A stretch of 64,000 nt of DNA from Butyrivibrio sp. LB2008. GTDB lineage: Bacteria; Bacillota; Clostridia; Lachnospirales; Lachnospiraceae. Within the stretch, counting starts at the first letter, position 1, and each line of letters opens with the position of its first letter. Below are positions 33,824 to 43,713 of this stretch, in pieces. The stretch is from positions 1 through 64,000 of the forward strand of contig NZ_JHXZ01000014.1 in NCBI RefSeq assembly GCF_000621565.1. Reading direction: 5' to 3'. The notes beneath the pieces are model-generated. The model worked only from the letters and a program-made list of their open reading frames with translations. It did no database searches and had not been told where the DNA came from. The translations under genes were made by a program, and so were the position numbers.

Positions 33824-33882
33824 AAGTCATTCCCATACCATTGGTCATATTCGCGTAAACTAAACATTTTTGCACAAAGCAA

Positions 33883-33905
33883 AAAAGACAGCATAGCTGT
33901 CTTTT
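33883..33905 (-). terminator. Terminator downstream of ftsH
   Basis: On the minus strand AAAAGACAGC, a 3-base loop, GCTGTCTTTT and then TTGC. It lies about 165 bases after the ftsH stop; the 245-base gap between ftsH and the amylase gene otherwise shows only a weak CAAAAAC/GTTTTTG pair at 34029-34050. Confidence 0.75.
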
Positions 33906-34068
33906 CTAAGAGAAGGTATTTCTTTCTTATGGGGTATAGCAAAAAACTATATAATGTATTGGGGGGTTACGCATATTATACTAACACCCACTCAAAACTG
34001 CGTAAATACTAATACTCCACAAATTTGTCAAAAACAGCTATTGGTTTTTGTGCAATTTTCACAACAAA

Positions 34069-35928
34069 TCAGATTTCTACTGCAAAGTCGACATCTACAT
34101 TATGTCCGTCGAATAATGCTTCAAACTCCTCTCTTCCGATCTTCTCCTTTTCTATGAGAAGCGCAGAACTGCTGTGCAGAATATCCTCATACTTAAGAAT
34201 AATCTCTTTAGCCTTCGCGTAACACTTGTCTATTATTGTTTTTACTTCTTTATCTATTTCGCCCGACATAAGCTCACTGTGCTTCTTGGAATGAGATATA
34301 TCATAACCGATAAACACATCTTCCTCATTGTCGTCATAGTTTACAACACCGATAATATCTGACATTCCGTACTTGGTAACCATACTTCTGGCTTCCTGAG
34401 TGGCTTTTCTGATATCGCTTGAAGCCCCTGTCGTAATGTCTCCAAAGATGATCTCTTCTGCGATTCTTCCACCGAGTGATACCATGATCTCCTGAAGCAT
34501 TTTGCTCTTTGTAAGGAACATGTCATCATTTTCGGGAAGAGGCATTGTATAACCTGCAGCCCCAAGTCCTGTAGGGATGATCGAGATTGTATGGACAGGT
34601 CCGACATCGGGAAGAAGATGGAACAAGATTGCATGGCCGGTCTCATGATAAGCCGTGATCTTCTTCTCTTTCTCGGAAATGATCTTACTGTGCTTCTCAG
34701 TTCCGATTCCCACCTGAGTAAATGCCTTATTTACATCTTCGGGAGTAATGTACTTTCTGTTGTCTACCGCTGCATTTATCGCTGCTTCATTGAGAAGGTT
34801 CTCAAGATCTGCGCCTGTAAATCCGGCAGTTGTCTGTGCAAGCTGCTTAAGATCGACATCGCTTCCAAGAGGCTTATTATGCGCATGAACATTCAGAATG
34901 GCCTCTCTTTCACCGATATCAGGTCTTGTCACGGTGATCTTTCTGTCAAATCTTCCCGGTCTTAAGATGGCGGGATCGAGGATGTCTACTCGGTTTGTAG
35001 CAGCCATCACGATTATTCCCTCGTTAACACCAAAGCCGTCCATTTCAACAAGCATCTGGTTAAGAGTCTGCTCTCTCTCGTCATGTCCGCCGCCCATACC
35101 TGTTCCACGTCGTCTTGCAACCGCATCGATCTCGTCGATAAATATAATACAAGGCGCATTCTTTTTGGCCTCTGTGAAAAGGTCTCTTACTCTTGATGCA
35201 CCGACACCGACAAACATCTCTACAAAGTCGGAACCTGAAATACTAAAGAAAGGTACTCCCGCTTCACCTGCTACAGCTCTTGCAAGAAGTGTCTTACCTG
35301 TTCCGGGTGCACCCTCAAGAAGAACACCCTTGGGAATTCTGGCTCCTACAGCAGTGAATTTACTGGGATCTTTGAGGAAAGCGATAATCTCTGCAAGCTG
35401 TTCTTTTTCTTCCTTAAGTCCGGCAACATCGTCGAGCTTTACCTTGTTTTCATCACTTGTAGAAAGCTTGGCTCTGCTCTTTCCAAAATTCATCATCCGG
35501 CTGTTTCCCGAATTGCTTGCCTGCATATTGCTGAACAGTGAAAAAACAAATACCATCACAATAAGTCCGACAATCACGGGAATTATTCCGTTGATAAGCA
35601 CATTCTCAGACGGAATGTCTTTTACCTCGGTCTTTACGTCCTTCTCTGTAACAAGGCTTTCTACCTTGGTCACGTCTGTCGTAAAGAAAGTTACATCATC
35701 ATTATTGTTGGTAAATCCGACTCTTACAGATCCCGTCGGAGTTTCGGAATTAGGCATTATAGTTACGTACGCAATGGCTCCTCCTTCAAGATCACGCTCA
35801 AATTCATTCATGGAATACGTGCCTGACTGGCTCGAGAAGAATCCCTTTCCGTACTCGAGAAATACTACACAAAAAAGTAATACTACTACAAATAAAAAAA
35901 TTGAATTAAAACTTTTATTACGGTTCAA
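34069..35928 (-). CDS. ftsH: ATP-dependent zinc metalloprotease FtsH
   Basis: A 619-aa membrane protease that degrades misfolded membrane and regulatory proteins. TM1 at about 8-25, an extracytoplasmic domain, TM2 at about 113-133, then AAA+ with GAPGTGKT (206-213) and [14 protein letters not shown], the second region of homology RPGRFDRK, and the zinc site HETGH (428-432). Start is TTG with AAGGGGAA upstream. It is the last gene of the tilS-hpt-ftsH group, a gene order common in Firmicutes, and ends before a terminator. Confidence 0.97.
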   Translation of the reverse strand: MNRNKSFNSIFLFVVVLLFCVVFLEYGKGFFSSQSGTYSMNEFERDLEGGAIAYVTIMPNSETPTGSVRVGFTNNNDDVTFFTTDVTKVESLVTEKDVKTEVKDIPSENVLINGIIPVIVGLIVMVFVFSLFSNMQASNSGNSRMMNFGKSRAKLSTSDENKVKLDDVAGLKEEKEQLAEIIAFLKDPSKFTAVGARIPKGVLLEGAPGTGKTLLARAVAGEAGVPFFSISGSDFVEMFVGVGASRVRDLFTEAKKNAPCIIFIDEIDAVARRRGTGMGGGHDEREQTLNQMLVEMDGFGVNEGIIVMAATNRVDILDPAILRPGRFDRKITVTRPDIGEREAILNVHAHNKPLGSDVDLKQLAQTTAGFTGADLENLLNEAAINAAVDNRKYITPEDVNKAFTQVGIGTEKHSKIISEKEKKITAYHETGHAILFHLLPDVGPVHTISIIPTGLGAAGYTMPLPENDDMFLTKSKMLQEIMVSLGGRIAEEIIFGDITTGASSDIRKATQEARSMVTKYGMSDIIGVVNYDDNEEDVFIGYDISHSKKHSELMSGEIDKEVKTIIDKCYAKAKEIILKYEDILHSSSALLIEKEKIGREEFEALFDGHNVDVDFAVEI

Positions 35929-35970
35929 GTCTTTATGTTCCCCTTTCGGAAGCTTTTTCTTTGATACCTA

Positions 35971-36495
35971 TTAATTAAATTCTACCACACCTATATACGG
36001 AAGATTACGATATCTCTGATCATAATCCAGACCATATCCGACAACAAACTCATCAGGGATCTCAAATCCGGTGTAATCCACCTTTACATCTGTTACTCTG
36101 CGCTCAGGTTTATCAAGTAATGTACAAAGCTTAATACTTGCAGGCTCTCTGTCTCCGAGCATCTTGATAAGATATGACAATGTTCTTCCGGAATCCACAA
36201 TATCTTCTACAATAATAACGTGTCTGTCCTTAAGCGGCTCATCGAGATCTTTTACAATCTTAACTACTCCACTTGATTTTGTAGAACTTCCGTAACTTGA
36301 TGCAGACATGAAATCCATAGTAACAGGAACTGTGATACGCTTTGCAAGCTCACACATAAAGAACACTCCACCCTTTAAAACGCATACAAGGTGCACTGTT
36401 TCTCCCTGATAATCTCTGCTTATCGCATCTCCAAGCTCTTTTATCCTCTTGTCTACTTCCTCTTCTGTTAATAAAACGCGAACTGATTCAGCCAC
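35971..36495 (-). CDS. hpt: Hypoxanthine phosphoribosyltransferase
   Basis: A 174-aa purine salvage enzyme that joins hypoxanthine or guanine to [18 protein letters not shown] is the PRPP-binding loop, and [13 protein letters not shown] and [23 protein letters not shown] are conserved. I place the start at GTG 36493-36495, because GGAGG lies 8 bases upstream within the end of tilS; a reading from TTG at 36513 has no such site. It overlaps tilS by 8 bases, so the two are probably coupled, as in many Firmicutes. Confidence 0.93.
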   Translation of the reverse strand: MAESVRVLLTEEEVDKRIKELGDAISRDYQGETVHLVCVLKGGVFFMCELAKRITVPVTMDFMSASSYGSSTKSSGVVKIVKDLDEPLKDRHVIIVEDIVDSGRTLSYLIKMLGDREPASIKLCTLLDKPERRVTDVKVDYTGFEIPDEFVVGYGLDYDQRYRNLPYIGVVEFN

Positions 36496-37912
36496 CGTTC
36501 TGTCCTCCGTCAAAAAAATTTATAGCCAAAATACGTTTTGTATCTTCACTCACCTTAGTACCGGCGCTTATTCTGTATCCGGGAACCCACAAAACATGGT
36601 CTCCGTCAGCCAATACATATATGTTATCTCTTTTATCAATTGGAATCTTTACATCTGTCATGAACTTTGACAACTTTTTCTTGTGAATACCGCTCTCAGT
36701 ATCGATATAGATATAATCATCCGCTCTTCTGCATCTGAAAACGGCTGCTTGTATTCTATCACAATCAAACCATTTAGTATACGTGCTACTAGGAATGCTT
36801 TCTCCGGGCAAAAACTGTTTTATTACAGCACTCATTCTTCCAAGTCCCGGAACATATTCGCTTGCCTCACCTTCTTTTTGGGCTTTGGCAAAAAAATCTA
36901 TAACAAGCGTATTATCAAAGCCTTCCTGCGTACCTTTCGAAAACGTCAGTATTCCGTACTCCCTTTTTGCAGCAAGTCCGTACGGAAGATCGACCGAAGC
37001 CGTTCCGTTACTCGATCCCATAATATCCATCACTGCATCCACATGGCTTGATGTGATGTCTTTCCTGTTTGGAGTCAGCAGCTCGAAACACTTAAGAATC
37101 ACATTATTTTGGATATAAATATCTTCTTCCCTAAAACCTTCTAATTCTATTTTGACACTTTTTCCGTCAAAGGTACAAGTTTTATCAAAAAGCTGCCTTG
37201 TCACCTTTCCGATAAAATCATCGGCAAGCGCAAAATCAGCCGCCGCCCTGCACAGATGCTTTACCGCTTCTGCGTTGATATTCTCTGACATATAAGGAAT
37301 AATCTCGTTTCTTATCTTGTTTCTTGTATGAACATTCTCATCGTTGGTCGCGTCGTGACAAAATCCCTCTCCTTCGCCCTCAAGGTATTCCTCAATTTCC
37401 TGTCTTGTCACGCATAAAAGAGGTCTTATCACATTATCTCTTACAGGCCTGATCGCACCTGCGCCGTGAAGTCCGGTTCCTCGAAGTAAATTTAAAAGAA
37501 GTGTTTCCGCCACGTCATTTCTGTGATGAGCCACCGCGATATGTGAAGCGCCTTCTTTTTCTGCGATTCTGCCAAAAGCCTCATATCTTACATTTCTTCC
37601 GGCTTCTTCTTCAGTCAGCTTTTTCTCTTTGGCTATCTTGGGGACATCTTCTTTTACAAGGAAATAATCTATATTCCTCTTTTCACAGAATTTCTGCGTA
37701 AATTTGGCGTCATCCCCGGCCTCATCTCTTATTCCGTGATTAACGTGAACCGCTGCAAGCTCTATCCCAAGTAATTCTTTTAACTTAAAAAGAACCAGTA
37801 AAAGTGCGACGGAATCTGCGCCGCCTGAAAAACCCACAAGGATCTTTTCTCCCGAAAACACCATGTTATTGGCTCTTATATAATTTAATACAGTATTCTC
37901 AAATCTGTTCAT
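36488..37912 (-). CDS. tilS: tRNA(Ile)-lysidine synthetase
   Basis: A 474-aa enzyme that attaches lysine to C34 of tRNA-Ile(CAU), changing it to read AUA. The PP-loop GFSGGADSVALLLVL is at about residues 27-41; HVNHGIRDEAGDDA, HHRNDVAETLLLNLLRGTG and RPLL follow, and a C-terminal substrate-binding domain ends the protein. Length is normal for the long form. The first gene after two stacked hairpins (37944-38014), it starts an operon with hpt and ftsH. The ribosome site is poor (GGAC close to the ATG). Confidence 0.95.
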   Translation of the reverse strand: MNRFENTVLNYIRANNMVFSGEKILVGFSGGADSVALLLVLFKLKELLGIELAAVHVNHGIRDEAGDDAKFTQKFCEKRNIDYFLVKEDVPKIAKEKKLTEEEAGRNVRYEAFGRIAEKEGASHIAVAHHRNDVAETLLLNLLRGTGLHGAGAIRPVRDNVIRPLLCVTRQEIEEYLEGEGEGFCHDATNDENVHTRNKIRNEIIPYMSENINAEAVKHLCRAAADFALADDFIGKVTRQLFDKTCTFDGKSVKIELEGFREEDIYIQNNVILKCFELLTPNRKDITSSHVDAVMDIMGSSNGTASVDLPYGLAAKREYGILTFSKGTQEGFDNTLVIDFFAKAQKEGEASEYVPGLGRMSAVIKQFLPGESIPSSTYTKWFDCDRIQAAVFRCRRADDYIYIDTESGIHKKKLSKFMTDVKIPIDKRDNIYVLADGDHVLWVPGYRISAGTKVSEDTKRILAINFFDGGQNGG

Positions 37913-37943
37913 ACGTCCGTTTTTATTTTCCTACTGAAAAACA

Positions 37944-37973
37944 ATATCATAGGAAAGCAATTTCCTATGATAT
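37944..37973. repeat. Long inverted repeat before tilS
   Basis: ATATCATAGGAAA and its exact complement form a 13-bp stem with a 4-base loop, followed on the minus strand by TGTTTTT. It may be a second terminator or a protein site. The same 13-base word recurs near 53875 and 58745. Confidence 0.6.
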
Positions 37974-37978
37974 AAAAA

Positions 37979-38014
37979 GCGCAGACCCATACGTACCCGT
38001 ATCATTGTCTGCGC
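37979..38014 (-). terminator. Terminator after the ftsB-like gene
   Basis: GCGCAGAC ... GTCTGCGC with an inner ATACG/CGTAT stem, followed on the minus strand by TTTTTATATC. It separates the cca-to-ftsB group from tilS-hpt-ftsH. Confidence 0.8.
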
Positions 38015-38043
38015 CCTGCTCCGCAAAATAAAAGCAACAAAAA

Positions 38044-38355
38044 CTATCTGTCCTCGTTTTTAAAAATAATCTCACCGGGATAAACCAGTCCAAGTTTATC
38101 CTTAGCAGTATCTTCTATATATTTACGTGTATGCGTATATCGCTCAAATTCAGCAATATCTTCACTCCTTGCCGTCTCAATCTTGATCTGAGAATTGAGA
38201 GCCTCTTCTCTGGCCTCATACTCATTAACCTTCTTAATAAGACTGACACTCTTTACAGATACGACTACAGCAAGGATTATAACTACAAACGTCGCTAAAA
38301 GCATACCCGTTTTATTTTGGAAACTACGCCTTTTGTAGCGTGCCTTTGTTGCCAT
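38044..38355 (-). CDS. FtsB/DivIC-like septum formation initiator
   Basis: A 103-aa single-pass membrane protein started at MATKARYKRRSF, with GAGG upstream. A basic N-terminal tail is inside, the TM segment is at about 18-40 (MLLATFVVIILAVVVSV) and a coiled coil runs to about 75. The short ending ARKYIEDTAKDKLGLVYPGEIIF type segment (here RKYIEDTAKDKLGLVYPGEI) is the hallmark of the family. It takes part in the divisome with FtsL/DivIB. Following rqcP is the common divIC context in Firmicutes. Confidence 0.88.
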   Translation of the reverse strand: MATKARYKRRSFQNKTGMLLATFVVIILAVVVSVKSVSLIKKVNEYEAREEALNSQIKIETARSEDIAEFERYTHTRKYIEDTAKDKLGLVYPGEIIFKNEDR

Positions 38356-38413
38356 AATATACCTCATCAACTACATTCTATAGTTATATTCTAATACATG
38401 CCGCGAAACCATG

Positions 38414-38653
38414 TCAAATGTAGCGATAGAGCTCTGTTACGTCTTCTTTGTGTATTGTTTCGCGCACATCAAGCACTTCTACATTTACATCCTTGTTGCC
38501 AAAGCCAATGGTTATCTTGTCTCCTACTTTTACATCCGTTGAGGCCTTGGCAGGCTTGCCGTTTATCTGTACTCTTCCGGCGTCACAGGCTTCATTTGCC
38601 ACAGTGCGCCTCTTTATAAGTCTTGTTACCTTTAAATATTTGTCTAATCTCAT
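38414..38653 (-). CDS. rqcP: RqcP-like S4-domain RNA-binding protein
   Basis: 79 aa, almost entirely an S4 domain: MRLDKYLKVTRLIKRRTVANEACDAG, then VQINGKPAKASTDVKVGDKI. In Bacillus the homologue RqcP (YabO) supports alanine tailing of stalled nascent chains with RqcH on 50S subunits. The ATG follows the PEGA gene's stop directly, and GGAGAGGAA within that gene's last codons is its ribosome site, so expression is tied to the PEGA gene. The ftsB/divIC-like gene follows, as in Bacillus yabO-divIC. Confidence 0.9.
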   Translation of the reverse strand: MRLDKYLKVTRLIKRRTVANEACDAGRVQINGKPAKASTDVKVGDKITIGFGNKDVNVEVLDVRETIHKEDVTELYRYI

Positions 38654-40489
38654 TTATTCCTCTCCTGATGCGGTATTTGCCGCATCGTTGTCATTTGTAG
38701 TATTGGTTTTATCCTTTTTTCCTGTGGGATTTTCTTTATCTTTGCCTTCTTTATCCTTTGGGTCTTTGTCCTTATTATACGTATCCGCTTTGCCTGTATT
38801 AACGCCGTTCTTGCCGGGATTTTCCTCCTCTTCCTTGGTTAGTTCCTTGTCTTTTCCATCTGAAACAGGCTTCTTTTTATCCTCTTCTTCGGTAGAAGCT
38901 GTGGTAGATGAAGTATCCTTTGCAGAAGACGTATCTGATGTTGCTGCAGACACAGAAGGCTCAGTAGTACTTGCACTTGTCGAAGGAGCCGTTGTATTGG
39001 CAGGCGCAGGGCTCGCAGTAGAAGCATTTGAAGGATTCTCTTCAGCCTTTGGCCTGTACTCTGTCTCCTTTTCCTCTTTTACCAGGTCATTAAATCCATA
39101 ATTTACATCCGTCTCGTCAGAATCTATATTCACACGAAAACTCTTTGTCTTATAACCGTCTTTTTTGAGTATGATCTCATGGCTTCCCGAAACTTTCGGC
39201 AAACTTACAGGCGTTACTCCTATATAATTTCCGTCAAAGAATAATTCCACTCCCGAAGGATCATCAACATAGATCTTGTGTCCTTCGATAACCTTGTTTG
39301 TGCGTGTTTTCGCCTTATTCTTATCCTCTGAACTCGAAGCGGATGTTGCGGATGCACTCTTTCCGGGAAGAGTCGCAACAGACACTGAAGCGGACGATTT
39401 GTTTGCCTTGTCATCTGATAATGAAAAAGCGGAGCTGTCTGACATTGAGCTCTTTGAAGAATCCTGATCGTCAGATTCGGGCTCAAGCTCAATCTTCACA
39501 ACAGACTTTGCCGTGCCAACCTTAAGATACTTATGCTGCGTGATATAGCCTTCAGCCATGATCTTAAGATTATGATATCCGTAACCGACAAACTGCGATG
39601 TTCCTGTGAGCATCTTTTCGCCATCAACATACACCTCTGCATCTTCCGGCGTTACCTCAAAAGTGACAAGCCCCTCTTTTGGCTTTGTTATCGTGACTTT
39701 GCCCGTATCAACAACAGTTTCTGTGTTTCTGCTTATGTTGACTGTTGCCTGGTACTCTGCACCGTTTCCGAGGATCTGCAAGTTGTAGTCACCCTCGGGT
39801 GCACTAAGAAGCATATTGGGAGAAATCTTGTAAATAACATCATTATCAAGTTCAAGCCATGCTCCGACCAGACTGTGATCCTCAACTGTATCAGATGAAA
39901 GGCTCACGTATCCGTGTCCGCTCGTAACTACGATGCTGTATATTTCCTTGCCGATTCCATATGCTTTTATATTGTCTGTTGTAAGAATATCTTCTGCGAT
40001 TGCGGGCGCACCGTCTGCCAGGATCAGTGTTCTGGTATCGATTCTGTACATCTCGCCCAGTATCCTTGCCGTTCCGTCGCCTCTTACAAGTTCATGATTC
40101 CTTGTATCGTCTATAGTCCACGCTTCATCAGACACCTTGAGCGACGTAATGTGCTTGCTGCTCTTTAAGAAATTAACATCTACAATCTGTCCTTCTTCCA
40201 AAAGTCTTGCGGACATCGGTGTTCCTCTCAGGTCGTACATCATACTTGTATTGTCATATTTAAGAGTATATGTCTTTCCCGTGGAATGGTTTCTGAACCT
40301 GATTTCCTTATTCTCAGTGTCTATCGAGCGTATAGCTGCAGTATCCGAAGAGTCATATTTCCCCAAAAGAGATATTGTGATCTTCTCTTCTTTTATGGCT
40401 GCATTTGCGTTAATACCGTAAGTTCCGGCAATCACAAAAGCCAGAAACGTCGCTGCAACTGCCTTGGCCGATTTCATGAATTTACACAT
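38654..40489 (-). CDS. Secreted PEGA-domain protein with disordered tail
   Basis: About 611 aa. I choose the ATG at 40487-40489 (MCKFMKSAKAVAATF), six bases after GAGGGG; longer readings enter cca. A Sec signal ends near INANAAIKEE. A beta-rich domain (about 35-290) is followed by a PEGA domain (TFEVTPEDAEVYVDGEKMLTG), a Ser/Ala-rich linker, a second PEGA domain (GVELFFDGNYIGVTPVSLPKVSG) and about 150 residues of Thr/Ser/Ala then Lys/Asp/Glu low complexity. PEGA domains often sit in cell-surface proteins. No anchor is seen. It lies 10 bases after cca. Confidence 0.8.
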   Translation of the reverse strand: MCKFMKSAKAVAATFLAFVIAGTYGINANAAIKEEKITISLLGKYDSSDTAAIRSIDTENKEIRFRNHSTGKTYTLKYDNTSMMYDLRGTPMSARLLEEGQIVDVNFLKSSKHITSLKVSDEAWTIDDTRNHELVRGDGTARILGEMYRIDTRTLILADGAPAIAEDILTTDNIKAYGIGKEIYSIVVTSGHGYVSLSSDTVEDHSLVGAWLELDNDVIYKISPNMLLSAPEGDYNLQILGNGAEYQATVNISRNTETVVDTGKVTITKPKEGLVTFEVTPEDAEVYVDGEKMLTGTSQFVGYGYHNLKIMAEGYITQHKYLKVGTAKSVVKIELEPESDDQDSSKSSMSDSSAFSLSDDKANKSSASVSVATLPGKSASATSASSSEDKNKAKTRTNKVIEGHKIYVDDPSGVELFFDGNYIGVTPVSLPKVSGSHEIILKKDGYKTKSFRVNIDSDETDVNYGFNDLVKEEKETEYRPKAEENPSNASTASPAPANTTAPSTSASTTEPSVSAATSDTSSAKDTSSTTASTEEEDKKKPVSDGKDKELTKEEEENPGKNGVNTGKADTYNKDKDPKDKEGKDKENPTGKKDKTNTTNDNDAANTASGEE

Positions 40490-40499
40490 GTTCATCCCC

Positions 40500-41849
40500 T
40501 CATTGATGATCTTTTTGTAAAAAGTCTTTAAAATGCTCCGGATCGAGCAGATATTCTTTATTATTGTGCGCCGGCTCGTCAATTACATCTTCAAGCATGG
40601 CTCCCAGAATCTCTCCCATTTGCTTTCCGGGCGTAACGCCATGTTCGATCAGATCTTTGCCGTTAACCGCAAGATTTTTCAGACTTACACACTCGCCGTC
40701 TTCTTTTATCTTTTGATAAAGCGCTCTCGAGTCTTCTATATTTTTGAGCTTCTCATCGCGACAATAATCGCTCTGAGCCATTGTATCCGCATATTTGACA
40801 TCCAGAAGGAAAGGAAATTCTTCCTCACCCACTCTGTTCATCACTCTTCGCACGTTCTTAGCCGTAGCAGGAAATCTGTCATCATGGTATTTAACAAGTT
40901 TGCATACTCTGTCCATGGTATTTCTGTCAAACTTAAGCCTTCTGAAGAAATCATGTGCCATCCTCTCACCAAGCTGGGCATGACCCTGAAAGTGATTTAT
41001 GCCTTCATCATCCGTTGTGATCGTAGCAGGTTTGGCTATATCGTGTAAAAACATGGTAAGTCGAAGCACTTTATCATTTCTCACATACTTAAGCGAATTG
41101 ATGATATGCTCTCCTACGCTGTACATATGATGCGGATTATCCTGATTCGTTTTCATACATAGATCAAACTCAGGGATTATGACCTTTGTAATTCCAAGCT
41201 CATACATAACTTTAACCTTCTCAGGATGATTGGAAACAAGCAGTTTTACTAGCTCCGTCTGGATTCTCTCCGCACTTATCCTGGACAAAGAAGGTGCAAG
41301 TTCTGTTATCGCCTCTTTTGTCTTTTCTTCTATATCGTAGTCAAGCTGCGCCGAGAATCTTACAGCTCTCATGATTCTGAGTGCATCTTCGGTAAATCTT
41401 TCCTTAGGTTCTCTGACACATCTTATAAGTTTATTCTCAAGGTCTTCTATCCCTCCGAACCTGTCTATAAGCCCCTCTTCTTCGTTGTAAGCCATGGCGT
41501 TTATGGTGAAGTCACGTCGCTTCATATCCTCGGTAAGACTCTTTGTAAAAGTCACTTCGCTGGGATGCCTGCTGTCTTCATACTTTCCGTCTATCCTGTA
41601 AGTTGTTACTTCATAGCCCTCTTTATCCATCAAAACGGTGACCGTTCCGTGCTGGATTCCCGTATCAATCGTTCTCTTAAATAGCTTTTTTATATCCTGA
41701 GGCAATGCATTGGTCGTTATGTCCCAATCTCCGGGTTCTCTCGATAAAAGTGCATCTCTTACACAACCCCCGACCACATATGCTTCATAACCAGCTTTAT
41801 GCATGGTATCCAATATCTTTTTCGCATTTTCCGGTAATTTAATAATCAT
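40500..41849 (-). CDS. cca: CCA tRNA nucleotidyltransferase with HD domain
   Basis: About 449 aa. Adds or repairs the 3'-CCA of tRNAs; tRNA-Pro in this window does indeed lack an encoded CCA. The head has GYEAYVVGGCVRDALL and GDWDITTNA (catalytic DxD), the RNA-binding neck and body contain RFTEDALRIMRAVRFSAQL, and an HD domain with MFLHDIAKP follows at about residues 240-340. Start at MIIKLPENAKK; a TTG 18 bases upstream is the alternative, and neither has ideal ribosome spacing. Confidence 0.93.
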   Translation of the reverse strand: MIIKLPENAKKILDTMHKAGYEAYVVGGCVRDALLSREPGDWDITTNALPQDIKKLFKRTIDTGIQHGTVTVLMDKEGYEVTTYRIDGKYEDSRHPSEVTFTKSLTEDMKRRDFTINAMAYNEEEGLIDRFGGIEDLENKLIRCVREPKERFTEDALRIMRAVRFSAQLDYDIEEKTKEAITELAPSLSRISAERIQTELVKLLVSNHPEKVKVMYELGITKVIIPEFDLCMKTNQDNPHHMYSVGEHIINSLKYVRNDKVLRLTMFLHDIAKPATITTDDEGINHFQGHAQLGERMAHDFFRRLKFDRNTMDRVCKLVKYHDDRFPATAKNVRRVMNRVGEEEFPFLLDVKYADTMAQSDYCRDEKLKNIEDSRALYQKIKEDGECVSLKNLAVNGKDLIEHGVTPGKQMGEILGAMLEDVIDEPAHNNKEYLLDPEHFKDFLQKDHQ

Positions 41850-41949
41850 ACCTTCATAATAGCCCAAAGAATATCAAATGTGAATAATGGTCTAGGAATT
41901 TTCTTCATCTCGATATATACTAAATATATGAAATTATGAGGAAATCGGA

Positions 41950-43713
41950 ATGAAATTTAGAGTCAACAACAATTTGATAGCAGTAGGCTTTCTACTGCTG
42001 ATTTTGGTAGGCATTTTTTCTTTTATAAAAGTTATTGATTCTTCCTACCATTTTAGATCACCTTTACTAACAATGGATGACGGATGGACTGTTTCATATA
42101 ACGGCAGAGTTCTTGCTGAGGATCAGAATTTGAATGATATCGAGATTCCCGTTATCAACAAAAATGATTCTCTTGTATTAACAAGAATGCTTCCTTCAAT
42201 CCCTTACAGCCGTTCTTGCCTTTACTTTTTTTCCATGCACAGTATTGTTGATGTAAATGTATTCCACTACAACGATCGTTCTTCAAAGGTGGAGAATTGG
42301 CAGGTTTATACATACGGTCGTGAGCTTTACAGCCAGACTTCAGAGGTTCCAAACAGATATAATCACGTTCCTCTTGATTCAACATATTCAGAAGAAAAGA
42401 TCATTATTACATTCATAGGAACACGGGAAGCTTCTTTTTCTTCGTTATCACCTCTTGTTATAGGAACGAGTGTTGATATATTATCCTATCATCTTTTAAA
42501 TAACACGATTAACCTTTTTGCCGGAGTATTCCTTTTAGTGCTCGGGTTTATTCTTATAATCATTTCTCCTTACATGTTCTTGTATCATAATAAGGAGTCA
42601 CGACTCTTTTTCAGTGGACTTACTTCGCTTCTTTTTGGAACATACATTGTTTCAAGATTTAGCTTTATTGATATGCTTATAAATAATCCTCAGGCAAACG
42701 CATTTTGTGAATATTCTTCATTTATTTGCATGCCCATTGCCATTCTGGGATATTTCATCTCGATATTCAGGGGAAAACTCAAGAGATTTTTGAAGCTCCT
42801 TGTAATCTTTGACATTCTTCTCTTTGCGGGAATGATGATCTTGCATCTTTCTACAATTAAGCGATTCTCACTAATGACACCGTTTATTCAGGGCTATATC
42901 GTTTCAGAGATTATCATGGTTCTGATCATTCTCGTAATAAACAGAAAGCATTTCAGAAATTCGCATAACCGAAATCTCAGCTCCGACATGTTCTTCCTTA
43001 TCGGTGTTGTGACATTCATTGTTTTCTCATCGGTAGATATTGTCTTATACAATATACACAAGTATTCCAGCAATCGTGGCTATAGCGCACCTTACGGTAA
43101 CGGATTTACTTTTGGTGCCGTTATCTTTGTATCATGCCTGCTTATCAGTTATATGTTCTACAGCATCTACAGTAGCAGGATTTCTTCAATGCAGGAAAGG
43201 CTCTCGGATTTTGCCTATACCGATCCTTTGACCGGTCTTTCCAACAGAGCCCGCTGTGAACAGGTGATGAATGTTATTTCACAGGATCGCAGTATTTACG
43301 TTATTATCAGTATCGACCTTAACAAACTTAAGATGGTCAACGATACTTACGGACACCATGAAGGCGACCGCCTGCTTACCGGATTTGCAACAATCCTTAC
43401 TGATTGTTTCTGGGATGCCAATCTCATAGGTCGTATGGGTGGTGATGAATTTGTTGTTATTATGCTTGGTGAGCATGCTTCCAGCTGCACTAAGAGAATA
43501 CACGAATTCCATGCCCTTATGTCCGACTGGAACCGCAAAGAGCAGATATTCCAGTATAGTGCTTCTTATGGATATGCCTACAGTTACGAAGTTCCCAACG
43601 GCTCCTCTAACGAAGTATATATGCTCGCTGACTCACGTATGTATGAAATGAAAAAAGAACATCACGGCAGAAAAGAAATGGAGATGGGGATGGAGGTGAA
43701 CGCCAATGCGTAA
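41950..43713 (+). CDS. 7TM receptor diguanylate cyclase (first of a pair)
   Basis: 587 aa: a TM helix at about 9-27, an extracellular beta-sandwich-like domain (about 40-175, with DDGWTVSYNG) and seven membrane segments (about 182-405), as in 7TMR-DISM receptors. A GGDEF domain follows (DPLTGLSNR at 425-433, GRMGGDEF with GGDEF at 497-501). Active-site residues are intact, so it should make c-di-GMP. The RxxD inhibitory site five residues before GGDEF is absent. GAGGAAAT precedes the ATG, with a TATACT -10 upstream. It overlaps the second cyclase gene by 8 bases. Confidence 0.88.
   Translation: MKFRVNNNLIAVGFLLLILVGIFSFIKVIDSSYHFRSPLLTMDDGWTVSYNGRVLAEDQNLNDIEIPVINKNDSLVLTRMLPSIPYSRSCLYFFSMHSIVDVNVFHYNDRSSKVENWQVYTYGRELYSQTSEVPNRYNHVPLDSTYSEEKIIITFIGTREASFSSLSPLVIGTSVDILSYHLLNNTINLFAGVFLLVLGFILIIISPYMFLYHNKESRLFFSGLTSLLFGTYIVSRFSFIDMLINNPQANAFCEYSSFICMPIAILGYFISIFRGKLKRFLKLLVIFDILLFAGMMILHLSTIKRFSLMTPFIQGYIVSEIIMVLIILVINRKHFRNSHNRNLSSDMFFLIGVVTFIVFSSVDIVLYNIHKYSSNRGYSAPYGNGFTFGAVIFVSCLLISYMFYSIYSSRISSMQERLSDFAYTDPLTGLSNRARCEQVMNVISQDRSIYVIISIDLNKLKMVNDTYGHHEGDRLLTGFATILTDCFWDANLIGRMGGDEFVVIMLGEHASSCTKRIHEFHALMSDWNRKEQIFQYSASYGYAYSYEVPNGSSNEVYMLADSRMYEMKKEHHGRKEMEMGMEVNANA

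Noticed and set aside
40496..40582. N-terminal extension of the PEGA protein (from 40582)
   Set aside because: It would overlap cca by over 80 bases and precede the signal peptide; the ATG at 40487-40489 has an ideal GAGGGG.
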